Source: Selenomonas sp. (GTDB lineage Bacteria > Bacillota > Negativicutes > Selenomonadales > Selenomonadaceae). From it: a stretch of DNA of 9,384 nucleotides. Shown here in pieces: positions 1 through 5,912 of this stretch (position 1 is its first letter; the number at the start of each line of letters is the position of its first letter). Where the stretch lies: the NCBI GenBank assembly GCA_003518745.1, contig DOYB01000259.1, positions 1 to 9,384 on the forward strand, written 5' to 3'. Made by a program: the position numbers and the translations under genes. The notes beneath the pieces are model-generated. The model was not told the DNA's origin, ran no database searches, and was given only the letters and a program-made list of their open reading frames with translations.

Positions 1-25
1 TTGCTTTATGGAAAAGAGGTGGTAA

Positions 26-865
26 TGTGATATTGGGATATTTGGTAATGGCGCTGATATTCTTAATTTTGCGTTTTTCTATCATATACTGCCTAAAACA
101 AGCACGCAGGATAATCTCATTCAGGCTGTAAAAAAAGATTTCGCGAGTCTATATATTTTCACTAAACAACTGATTTTATCCAATCCTAAAAAATTTAAAG
201 CCCTGCTGGCAATTATCGCGACGCTTTTAGTCTTACCTTTTGTACCGTACAAAATTAAAATTTTGTTTGTAATATATGACGTGCTGGCGATGATAATGTA
301 TCTGCTCTTGGTTATTATTTTTTCGCCAAAAGGAAATGAGACGCAAAAAGGATTTCCAGTCGAGATTTTTGGCTTTACCTATTCTGTCATACTTATGTTT
401 TACAGTGCTGGAGCCTTTGTATTTGATGTTTTTTTCATCAACGACTTCTTTAAGGAGTATATGTGGATTTACGGCTACAGCGTCACAATAATTTCTTATG
501 TGGTCTGCATAACTTCTTTAAGAGGATTTATGGAAAGAAAATTATCCAACGAAGAAATCGTTTTGCTAGGCATGATTATGCTGACGACCCTTGAATTTAT
601 AACTTACTATGGGATCGGTTTCTTTAGCGGCATGAATTATTTTGATTTGGATTCCTATTTATTTGATTTGGAGTACTATGCAAATAATGAGTTTTTTGAT
701 AATATCACGATAGTCGTAAATCATGGTATATATGTGGCATCACAATCGCAAATACTGGAAAGAAACCCTATGGAAATATGGGGGAATATTATCCTAAACG
801 GCACGGATGTGCTGACTATTACGGCTGTTCTGGGATATGTGGTGCAAAAATTTATGGAGAAGTGA
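26..865 (+). CDS. Multi-pass membrane protein of unknown function, 5' end damaged or unresolved
   Basis: I do not recognise this protein. The frame is open from base 26, just after an in-frame TAA at 23-25, to the TGA at 863-865. It holds about six hydrophobic segments: roughly LLAIIATLLVLPFV near base 203, then one each near 263-330, 365-440, 460-520, 555-620 and 785-850. The only ATG, GTG or TTG start in frame before the main body is the TTG at 263, which has no ribosome binding site and would cut a membrane segment. The 79 upstream codons look protein-like and have the same AT-rich codon use. A ribosome binding site (AGAGGTGG, 15-22) precedes a GTG at 27, but that is in another frame and stops at base 138. 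A frameshift or a 5' truncation is therefore likely. The AT-rich composition differs from the genes to the right and hints at transfer. Convergent with the exporter gene that follows. Confidence 0.55.
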   Translation, partial: CDIGIFGNGADILNFAFFYHILPKTSTQDNLIQAVKKDFASLYIFTKQLILSNPKKFKALLAIIATLLVLPFVPYKIKILFVIYDVLAMIMYLLLVIIFSPKGNETQKGFPVEIFGFTYSVILMFYSAGAFVFDVFFINDFFKEYMWIYGYSVTIISYVVCITSLRGFMERKLSNEEIVLLGMIMLTTLEFITYYGIGFFSGMNYFDLDSYLFDLEYYANNEFFDNITIVVNHGIYVASQSQILERNPMEIWGNIILNGTDVLTITAVLGYVVQKFMEK

Positions 866-942
866 GACTGCCATCCATCAACCGTGTTAACTCGCTGCAT
901 TGTGAAACCGTGTAAATTCTGCTCGAAACAGTGGTTTGCATA

Positions 943-1266
943 TTAACCAGCAGGGCTGAGAATGCGCAGCCCTATGATGCCGGCAAGAATCATAAATACG
1001 CAGATTCCCTGCCCAACAGTAATGGAATCGTGAAACACTGTGATGCTGATGATAAAGGTGCCTATGATGCCGATGCCTGTCCATATGGCATATCCCATAC
1101 CAAGGGGGATGACCTTCAGTGCCTTGGATAATAAACAGAAGCTGATTATCATACCTAGGAGCGTCATAACGGAAGGTACTGGACGGCTGAATCCATGGGA
1201 CATTTTTAGCGCTATAGCCCAAAAGGTTTCAAATAGTCCGGCAGAGATGAGGTACAACCAGTACAT
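943..1266 (-). CDS. sugE: Small multidrug resistance transporter, guanidinium exporter (Gdx/SugE) type
   Basis: A 107-residue, four-helix inner-membrane protein, the normal length for the SMR family. These work as dual-topology dimers and exchange protons for substrate. Glu13 in GLFETFWAIALK is the family's essential acidic residue. Trp16, followed by the K-x-x-HGFSRPVPS stretch at the end of helix 1, is typical of the Gdx/SugE branch (guanidinium exporters) rather than the EmrE/Qac drug-exporting branch. AYAIWTGIGIIGT in helix 3 and the C-terminal AGIIGLRIL are also typical. The ATG has a good ribosome binding site (AAGGAG, 8 nt spacing). The gene stands alone, with its own promoter and a structured leader. 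The family call is secure; guanidinium as the substrate is inferred from subfamily residues. Confidence 0.9.
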   Translation of the reverse strand: MYWLYLISAGLFETFWAIALKMSHGFSRPVPSVMTLLGMIISFCLLSKALKVIPLGMGYAIWTGIGIIGTFIISITVFHDSITVGQGICVFMILAGIIGLRILSPAG

Positions 1267-1280
1267 AAAAACAACTCCTT

Positions 1281-1408
1281 AAAAATAAAAAAAGGGACGT
1301 CCTGCGCGGTTCCTTCTACTGTAAGACCTTGTTCAGATTTGAACAAGGTCTTGCATATGGCCTAATGGAACAAACGCGAGACGTACCCGGCGGCACAAAA
1401 TATATTCT
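1281..1408 (-). promoter_or_regulatory. Structured 5' leader with terminator-like T-tract before sugE (attenuator or riboswitch candidate)
   Basis: On the - strand the leader folds into one nested stem. GGG(U)ACGU (1388-1381) pairs with ACGUCCC (1300-1294). CGCG (1378-1375) pairs with CGCG (1308-1305). GUUCC (1371-1367) pairs with GGAAC (1313-1309). A perfect 12-bp hairpin (1323-1334 with 1341-1352, 6-nt loop) caps it. The closing stem is followed at once by T7-A-T5 (1293-1281), then the AAGGAG ribosome binding site. That is the layout of a transcription attenuator. A link to guanidine or another substrate of the exporter is inferred. I could not match guanidine-I, -II or -III motifs by eye; a variant or another class is possible. 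Confidence 0.55.
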
Positions 1409-1414
1409 GCTGTC

Positions 1415-1443
1415 ACTATAGCAAACAGTGGCAGCTGTGTCAA
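1415..1443 (-). promoter_or_regulatory. Sigma-70-type promoter of sugE
   Basis: On the - strand a perfect -35 TTGACA (1443-1438) is followed by a 17-nt spacer and -10 TATAGT (1420-1415), five of six consensus bases. Transcription would start near 1408, giving a leader of about 140 nt ahead of the sugE ATG at 1266. Confidence 0.75.
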
Positions 1444-1468
1444 GGATTAGAGGTGGTCGATTCACGGG

Positions 1469-1717
1469 CGTTTCATAAATAGGAATCTATGTTACGGAGT
1501 GGCACGAAGTAAAAGCCTTCCCCTTGAGGGGAAGGGGGACCGCGTTAGCGGTGGATGAGGTGTCAGGCGAATAATGCGTGCGGCCACCTCATCCGCCCCT
1601 TCGGGGCACCTTCCCCTCAAGGGGAAGGCCGGGCCAATTTGCCATCATCTACAAGTTTATGAAACGAACGTGGTGGTCATTTCATCAAGAGGTGAAATGT
1701 CAGTATCGGTAAACTTG
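1469..1717. repeat. Inverted repeats flanking and following the palindromic element
   Basis: CGTTTCATAAA (1469-1479) recurs inverted as TTTATGAAACG (1656-1666), bracketing the 115-bp element. Further right, CAAGTTTA (1652-1659) recurs inverted as TAAACTTG (1710-1717). Between them lies a 9-bp hairpin with an AAGA loop (CATTTCATC 1678-1686, GGTGAAATG 1691-1699). No gene is visible in 1444-1731. These structures lie downstream of mtnA and upstream of the sugE promoter. No T-tract follows them on the - strand, so they are not a clear mtnA terminator. Confidence 0.5.
1515..1629. repeat. 115-bp palindromic repeat element (MITE/REP-like)
   Basis: The ends are a perfect 21-bp inverted repeat (1515-1535 and 1609-1629). 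Each end is itself a hairpin, CCTTCCCC and GGGGAAGG around TTGA or TCAA. Inside are a second imperfect inverted pair (GGTGGATGAGGTG at 1550-1562 against CACCTCATCCGCC at 1585-1597) and two small hairpins, ACCGC-GTTA-GCGGT (1539-1552) and GCCCC-TTC-GGGGC (1595-1607). The whole can form a cruciform of nested hairpins. It has no coding content. From memory, elements with this CCTTCCCCTTGAGGGGAAGG end are frequent dispersed repeats in gut Firmicutes genomes. No clear target-site duplication is visible. Confidence 0.8.
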
Positions 1718-1731
1718 GAAGAACGAAAAGG

Positions 1732-2796
1732 TTAAGGATTTAGGAGTTCCTTTAGGGATTGCGCGTATGGGGGATAGGCGATGCCCTTTTCTGTGATTAT
1801 GGCAGAAATAAGCTTGTTATGTGTCACGTCGAAGGCAGGGTTGTAGACGGAGATTCCCTTGGGCGCCATCGGCTCGCTGTACCACATGTCCGTAACCTCT
1901 TCAGGTTTCCTCTGCTCTATGGGGATGTCTTTTCCTGACGGGGTTTCAAAGTCGATTGTGGAGCTTGGGGCGCATACATAGAAGGGAATTCCATAGTGAT
2001 TTGCCATTATAGCGACGCCGGAGGTACCTATCTTGTTTGCCGTATCACCGTTGGCGGCTACCCGGTCACAGCCCACGAAAACGGCCTGTATCCAGCCCTG
2101 CTGCATCACAGATGAAACCATATTGTCGCAGATAAGGGTAACATCAAGCCCCGCGGACTTCAATTCGTAGGCCGTCAGCCTGGCACCTTGCAGGAGAGGC
2201 CGGGTTTCATCGCAGAATATTTTGAAGCAATAGCCCTTTTTATGCCCCAGATACATGGGAGCCGTTGCCGTTCCGTATTTAGCGGTGGCAAGCTGCCCGG
2301 CATTGCAATGGGTGAGGAGGCCGTCTCCCGGCTTTACCAGAGTCAGGCCGTATTCCCCAAGCTTTCTGCAGATATCTATGTCCTCTTGCTTTATGCGAAT
2401 AGCTTCATCACGGAGTTTGTCCTTGATTGTCTGCACTGAGTCTGCCTTTGAATCCAGCACCACCTGTTCCATCCGGCGCAGCGCCCAGAACAGGTTTACC
2501 GCAGTGGGCCGCGAAGAGGCCAGATATTCCTTCGCTTCATTGAATTTGATAAGAAATTCATCATAGTCGCAGGTATCGATTCCCTTTGCCGCCAGATAAA
2601 TTCCAATGGCCGCCGCATCACCGATTGCGGGCGCGCCACGCACCTGAAGCTCATGTATAGCTGCCCAGATTTCCTCCTGTGTTTTCAGGGTAAGCAGCTC
2701 TGCTTTTCCGGGCAGTTTTGTCTGATCTATTATGCAAAGTGCATTATTCTCATCATCAAGCGCCAAAGTCTCGAATTCCAGGATATTTTGCTCCAT
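1732..2796 (-). CDS. mtnA: S-methyl-5-thioribose-1-phosphate isomerase
   Basis: A cytoplasmic aldose-ketose isomerase of the methionine salvage pathway. It converts 5-methylthioribose-1-phosphate to methylthioribulose-1-phosphate. The protein has 354 residues, usual for the family. RGAPAIG is at 53-59, RPTAVNLFWAL at 96-106, the catalytic cysteine Cys164 in THCNAG, and the catalytic aspartate Asp244 in GCDRVAANGDTANKIG. The ATG at 2796 is preferred because AAAGG lies 9 nt upstream; the in-frame TTG at 2805 directly abuts that site. It starts 28 nt after the end of the decayed Cache gene and probably depends on transcription from that region. No other salvage gene (kinase, dehydratase, enolase) is in the window. 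eIF-2B-like paralogues are the main alternative, but the residues fit MtnA. Confidence 0.95.
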   Translation of the reverse strand: MEQNILEFETLALDDENNALCIIDQTKLPGKAELLTLKTQEEIWAAIHELQVRGAPAIGDAAAIGIYLAAKGIDTCDYDEFLIKFNEAKEYLASSRPTAVNLFWALRRMEQVVLDSKADSVQTIKDKLRDEAIRIKQEDIDICRKLGEYGLTLVKPGDGLLTHCNAGQLATAKYGTATAPMYLGHKKGYCFKIFCDETRPLLQGARLTAYELKSAGLDVTLICDNMVSSVMQQGWIQAVFVGCDRVAANGDTANKIGTSGVAIMANHYGIPFYVCAPSSTIDFETPSGKDIPIEQRKPEEVTDMWYSEPMAPKGISVYNPAFDVTHNKLISAIITEKGIAYPPYAQSLKELLNP

Positions 2797-2824
2797 TAAT
2801 CTCAACCTTTCAATGACCTTCCGG

Positions 2825-3225
2825 TTAGGAATCCGTTATCCGTCCAATCAGCACCTTGGTAAGCACGATAAGACCCACCGAAAGCGCAATGAGAATGAGG
2901 ATAATCTTAAAGCTCCAGTCATACCAGCCTGCGTTGATTTCATTCACAGGAACGGTGAGATTCAGGCGCATTCCGTTGTCTAAGGGAAGCCAGACAGCCT
3001 GCTTTTCAACCCCTTCGAAATTGTAGTGTATGAACTTCTCATTGCTTATAAGGCCGCTTGGTACCTGTGGATGCTCTGTCATGGCAGTGATATCCATGCG
3101 GGGATGATAAATGATTGTCCCGTCTGAATCATTGAGAAAAGCATAACCATTTTCGCACACTGTCATGTTGTTTACCAATTCCGCCATAAGGGAATAGTTG
3201 TCATCTTACTTTTGATGGAAGGCAT
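2825..3225 (-). pseudogene. Remnant of a Cache-domain membrane sensor (chemoreceptor or GGDEF type)
   Basis: The intact part (2825-3187, 120 residues) carries the distal half of a dCache-type extracellular sensor domain (GYAFLNDSDGTIIYHP, then WLPLDNGMRLNLTVP). A membrane helix (FKIILILIALSVGLIVL) follows, then GRITDS and a stop exactly where a HAMP domain normally begins. There is no signalling output domain. At 3225 a good ribosome binding site (GAGGTG, 5 nt spacing) leads into MPSIKSKMTTIPL, the usual start of such receptors, but in a different frame that ends after 17 codons. The first membrane helix and proximal Cache half are missing. I infer an internal deletion plus loss of the 3' part. 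The fragment's ATG at 3187 has no visible ribosome binding site, so stable expression is doubtful. Confidence 0.75.
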
Positions 3226-3290
3226 ATTATCACCTCAGATTAGATTGTTTAGCATTTGGCGAAATGTTCATACTCAATCAATTATTCGAC

Positions 3291-3328
3291 ATAAGATAGT
3301 AAAATTCCTTTATAGCGGCATATCTTAT
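3291..3328. repeat. 8-bp inverted repeat between the MFS gene and the Cache remnant
   Basis: ATAAGATA (3291-3298) and TATCTTAT (3321-3328) are perfect inverted copies with 22 nt between. They lie in the short gap downstream of the MFS stop and upstream of the Cache remnant. No T-tract adjoins, so this is either a weak terminator structure or a binding site. Confidence 0.3.
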
Positions 3329-3342
3329 TGCTGTTGCTTCGG

Positions 3343-4515
3343 TCACGGGTTGGCGTTGTTACGGGGTTCAGGCAGCAGGAAGGTAGCTGCCGCGCAGCAC
3401 AGGGAAATGACCACCAGCAGCATCATCAGGGCGACGATGCCGTGGATATCGGCAAACCAGCCCAGGGCAGGTACTATAATACCTCCAATGCTGAAGGACA
3501 GGCCCAGAGTTACGCCGGAGGCAAAGCCTACGCTTTTTGCGAGGTAGCTTTGCCCCAGCACCACGAATGCGGCATAAGGCCCTTGCATGGCAAAGCTCAA
3601 AGGAATCAGCATGGCATATACTGCCCAGATGTTCTGGGTAAAGACGATGATGGCAAGGCAGGGCACTAGAAGGCAGCAGCCGTAGCGAAGAGTGTTAACA
3701 TAGCCCTTACGGTCAGCCATCCAGCCTCCCACCAGCGTAGCCAGTACACCTACTATGGAGATGATGGACAGTGTGGCGCTGCCAACGGCGTTGCTTGCCC
3801 CAAGAGCTTGGATGCAGAATAGTGGCAGAAAACTGCTGATGGCGGTGAAAAGAGTGGAGCGGAAGAGAATGACAAGAAACAGGCGTGAGAAACCGTGCCA
3901 ATCGTTTCTCCGTTCGCGTGTTTTCTTTGCCGCTGTTCTCGCGCTGGCTTCCGACTGCCGTGAGGCCTCCCGTCGAATGCCCGGCGCCGCGAAGGCTATC
4001 ATGGCTGCCGTAAATAGAGAGGCAAAGGCGTAAAAGGCGGTACCCTTCATGCCCAGAGTGGTTATCAGGAGCACCGCAAGAATGGGCCCGATTCCAAAGC
4101 CGGCAGTGCCGCCAACGCTGAAAATGCTCATGCTGCGGCCTTTTCTCTGCCCGGCAATGGCATTTACATTGCGGGCAGCCTCAGGGTGAAAGATGGAACT
4201 GCCTATTCCCATAAGGGTGACAGCGGCAAAGATGCCCCAGTAATCGGTTATGAAACCGATGGCTCCCAGGGATAGACCGGCCATCAATATTCCAAGTACC
4301 ATGAACCACTGGCGGGAGCCCTTGTCCGCCATCCAGCCGAACAGGGGCTGTATAATGGAAGAAAGGAATGAGGTGGCAAACATCAGCCCTGCTATGGAGG
4401 TGTAATCCATTCCGTATTCGCTGACAAAGAATGGCAAAAGCGCAGGCAGTGAACCACTGTTTATATCAACACTTAGGTGGCCTGCGGAAAGCATGTAGAG
4501 ATATTTTTTATTCAC
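3343..4515 (-). CDS. MFS transporter, fosmidomycin-resistance (Fsr) type
   Basis: A 390-residue inner-membrane protein with twelve predicted helices in two halves, joined by a basic cytoplasmic loop (about 181-206, rich in Arg, Lys and Ala). MFS motif A appears in both halves: GWMADKGSRQ at 60-69 and GGWMADRKG in the second half. IFHPEAAR at 108-115 is the stretch typical of the Fsr branch, whose E. coli member exports fosmidomycin. The start is GTG with AAGGAG 8 nt upstream. The gene is probably monocistronic, with a -10-like TATAAT upstream. The substrate here is unknown; proton-driven efflux is the family mode. The start codon sits in a short inverted repeat (ATTCAC/GTGAAT, 4511-4548) that could mask translation initiation. 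Confidence 0.9.
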   Translation of the reverse strand: MNKKYLYMLSAGHLSVDINSGSLPALLPFFVSEYGMDYTSIAGLMFATSFLSSIIQPLFGWMADKGSRQWFMVLGILMAGLSLGAIGFITDYWGIFAAVTLMGIGSSIFHPEAARNVNAIAGQRKGRSMSIFSVGGTAGFGIGPILAVLLITTLGMKGTAFYAFASLFTAAMIAFAAPGIRREASRQSEASARTAAKKTRERRNDWHGFSRLFLVILFRSTLFTAISSFLPLFCIQALGASNAVGSATLSIISIVGVLATLVGGWMADRKGYVNTLRYGCCLLVPCLAIIVFTQNIWAVYAMLIPLSFAMQGPYAAFVVLGQSYLAKSVGFASGVTLGLSFSIGGIIVPALGWFADIHGIVALMMLLVVISLCCAAATFLLPEPRNNANP

Positions 4516-4591
4516 AGATTATACTCCTTACTATAAAACTTAGTGAATCAAGCCCTTCAGGGGCAGATGAATTTCGTTACTGACCTATCCA

Positions 4592-4620
4592 ATTATAACG
4601 CCATTATTTGTATTTCGTAA
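4592..4620 (-). promoter_or_regulatory. Possible promoter of the MFS gene
   Basis: On the - strand a perfect -10 TATAAT (4597-4592) is followed by about 70 nt of leader to the GTG start. Seventeen bases upstream of it is TTACGA (4620-4615), a poor -35 with three of six matches. Either an activator helps, or initiation relies on the -10. Confidence 0.4.
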
Positions 4621-4630
4621 ATTTATTTCA

Positions 4631-4669
4631 ACAAAAAACAGATTGGCACATGGTTTATGCCAATCTGTT
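4631..4669 (-). terminator. Rho-independent terminator of the 140-residue protein gene
   Basis: A perfect 12-bp stem (4658-4669 with 4637-4648, 9-nt loop) is followed on the - strand by a TTTTTTGT tract. It lies 67 nt after the stop of the gene at 4736-5158 and upstream of the MFS promoter, so it separates the two units. Confidence 0.8.
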
Positions 4670-4735
4670 CACGTTCATATCATTTGAAAATAGCGAAATC
4701 ATCGAATTACGCACGGATGCCGGTTGGTTGAAACC

Positions 4736-5158
4736 TTATGCAACGCATACCAGCTCTAAATTTTTCAATGCTCTTTGCTTCAAGGTTACGTTCCTTCCCT
4801 GGCTGTCACGAATGGTGTTGGCTGAACCGGATTTTGTAACGGTTCCCAGCTTAAGTCCGTTATCGTCAAAGATGTCCCCATTATCGTAAATGAAGATTTT
4901 CTTTCTGGTCAGATTGTCTGTGATGACCGTTTCACGATCCAGGGTCTCAATCATTCCAACCGGATGGCCGTCCTCAAAAATGGTACCGTCCTTTGAAACG
5001 GTTCCTTTGGTCGTTTCAACGATTTTTACGTTGGACATAAGGACGGTTCCAAGGAAGATACTTTGGTCAGCGCGGCCATTCTCCTGCTGTGCTCCGAAGA
5101 AGTCTTTTACCCACCGGCTTACATTGACCACTGAATCACATAAATACTTATAACGCAT
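4736..5158 (-). CDS. Unrecognised cytoplasmic protein with Gly/Asp beta-type repeats
   Basis: A 140-residue protein that I do not recognise, with no signal peptide or membrane helix. After an N-terminal segment (1-35) with SRWVKDFFG, the rest is built from short alternating strands and turns. GTIFEDGHPVGMI (58-70) and GDIFDDNGLKLGTV (94-107) are clearly related copies about 36 residues apart, and IRDSQGRNVTL (116-126) resembles a third, shorter copy. This pattern recalls small proteins whose beta-hairpins repeat around a G-x-I-x-D-x-x-G core (for example 4-fold beta flower proteins), but that is only a resemblance. The ATG at 5158 is chosen because AAAGGA lies 10 nt upstream; an in-frame ATG at 5179 has no such site. 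It is flanked by its own promoter and terminator, so it is a single-gene unit. Confidence 0.75.
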   Translation of the reverse strand: MRYKYLCDSVVNVSRWVKDFFGAQQENGRADQSIFLGTVLMSNVKIVETTKGTVSKDGTIFEDGHPVGMIETLDRETVITDNLTRKKIFIYDNGDIFDDNGLKLGTVTKSGSANTIRDSQGRNVTLKQRALKNLELVCVA

Positions 5159-5197
5159 ATCAATCGAATCCTTTCTCATGATTCATACGTGAACTTT

Positions 5198-5227
5198 CTT
5201 ATACTATATTATCGAGAGTTTTTGCAA
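5198..5227 (-). promoter_or_regulatory. Candidate promoter of the 140-residue protein gene
   Basis: On the - strand TTGCAA (5227-5222) and TATAAG (5203-5198) are separated by 18 nt, about 40 nt before the ATG at 5158. A second option is TTGTCA (5259-5254), 16 nt, TATTAA (5237-5232). The first option has its -35 in the centre of a 16-bp palindrome. Confidence 0.45.
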
Positions 5228-5232
5228 AAACT
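5217..5232. promoter_or_regulatory. 16-bp perfect palindrome, operator candidate
   Basis: AGTTTTTGCAAAAACT is self-complementary over its full length and coincides with the likely -35 region of the gene at 4736-5158. A symmetric site with no loop, in this place, suits a dimeric DNA-binding repressor better than an RNA hairpin. The regulator is unknown. Confidence 0.45.
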
Positions 5233-5335
5233 TAATACCAAGTGTTATTTTTTTGACAAGGAACAGAAAGAATGTTTTGATAATGGGAAGAAGAATGGTT
5301 TTTAGATGAATCAAACAATGTTTTGCAAATAATGT

Positions 5336-5363
5336 TTGACGATTGGGACTTAACTGATAAAAT
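5336..5363 (+). promoter_or_regulatory. Candidate promoter of yqeY
   Basis: TTGACG (5336-5341) and TAAAAT (5358-5363), each with five of six consensus bases, are spaced 16 nt apart. They lie about 34 nt before the ATG of yqeY. An upstream TTGACA (5253-5258) pairs only with GATAAT at a 20-nt spacing and is less likely. Confidence 0.6.
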
Positions 5364-5396
5364 GGAAGAGACTAATTTATAAGGAAGGTAGATAAT

Positions 5397-5846
5397 ATGG
5401 CTTTGAAGGAACAGTTGACAGAAGACATGAAGACCGCTATGAAGGCGAAGGAAGAGGGCAAGCTGCGCCTTGGAGTTATCCGTATGGTGCGATCCGCGGT
5501 GCGTCAGGCGGAAATCGACGGTAAGAAAGAGCTGGATGATGATGGGGTAGCCGCGGTTATCAGCAAGGAATTGAAGCAGCGCAAGGACTCCCTTGAGGAA
5601 TTCAAGAAGGGTGGCCGCGACGATCTTGTCGAAAAGACCGAGGAAGAAATAAAGGTTCTGCTGGCCTATCTGCCTGAGCAGTTGGATGAGGGCGAAATCA
5701 GGAGCCTTGCCAAGGCTGCCATCGAGGAAACAGGCGCGGCGTCACCTAAGGATATGGGTAAGGTTATGAAGGCGTTGATGCCAAAGACCAAGGGTAAGGC
5801 AGATGGCAAGCTTGTAAATAACATTGTAAAGGAAATGCTGGGATAA
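5397..5846 (+). CDS. yqeY: GatB/YqeY domain protein
   Basis: A 149-residue soluble protein covering the whole YqeY family (PF09424), related to the tail domain of the GatB subunit of tRNA amidotransferase. The helical N-terminal half (1-75) carries LRLGVIRMVRSAVRQAEID and KELKQRKDSLEEF. After the hallmark YLPEQL (91-96) comes the C-terminal tRNA-binding-like domain with MGKVMKALMPKTKGKADGKLVN. Its function is not firmly established; a role in tRNA handling is assumed from the GatB relation. AAGGAAGG lies before the ATG. It is often found after rpsU, but not here. The metal-sensor gene follows after 66 nt with no clear terminator between, so partial cotranscription is possible. Confidence 0.93.
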   Translation: MALKEQLTEDMKTAMKAKEEGKLRLGVIRMVRSAVRQAEIDGKKELDDDGVAAVISKELKQRKDSLEEFKKGGRDDLVEKTEEEIKVLLAYLPEQLDEGEIRSLAKAAIEETGAASPKDMGKVMKALMPKTKGKADGKLVNNIVKEMLG

Positions 5847-5868
5847 GCCGTCTTGAGAATTAAAGTAT

Positions 5869-5880
5869 GGTAGGATTACC
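5869..5880. promoter_or_regulatory. Short dyad upstream of the metal-sensor gene
   Basis: GGTA-GGAT-TACC forms a 4+4 bp dyad 33 nt before the sensor's ATG. It is short and could be chance. Its position would suit self-regulation, but no good promoter is visible beside it. Confidence 0.2.
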
Positions 5881-5912
5881 GGAGCATAATTTTTCTATGG
5901 AGGAAGAGGGTC

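Noticed and set aside
887..1222. 111-codon open frame overlapping sugE on the same strand
   Set aside because: It is a His/Arg-rich out-of-frame shadow of the clear SMR gene, with no ribosome binding site.
1294..1320. T-box-like ending (GGAACCGCG then CGUCCCUUUUU) in the sugE leader
   Set aside because: The core T-box AGGGUGG is absent, the leader is too short for a Stem I with specifier loop, and the gene is not amino-acid related.
1281..1408. Assignment of the sugE leader to guanidine-I, -II or -III riboswitches
   Set aside because: The key stretches (CUAGGGUUCCG and ACACGG for class I, paired ACGR hairpin loops for class II, the class III pseudoknot) are not seen; left as unclassified.
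1515..1629. CRISPR array or tRNA-like gene
   Set aside because: There is one palindromic unit without repeated spacers, and no tRNA arm pattern.
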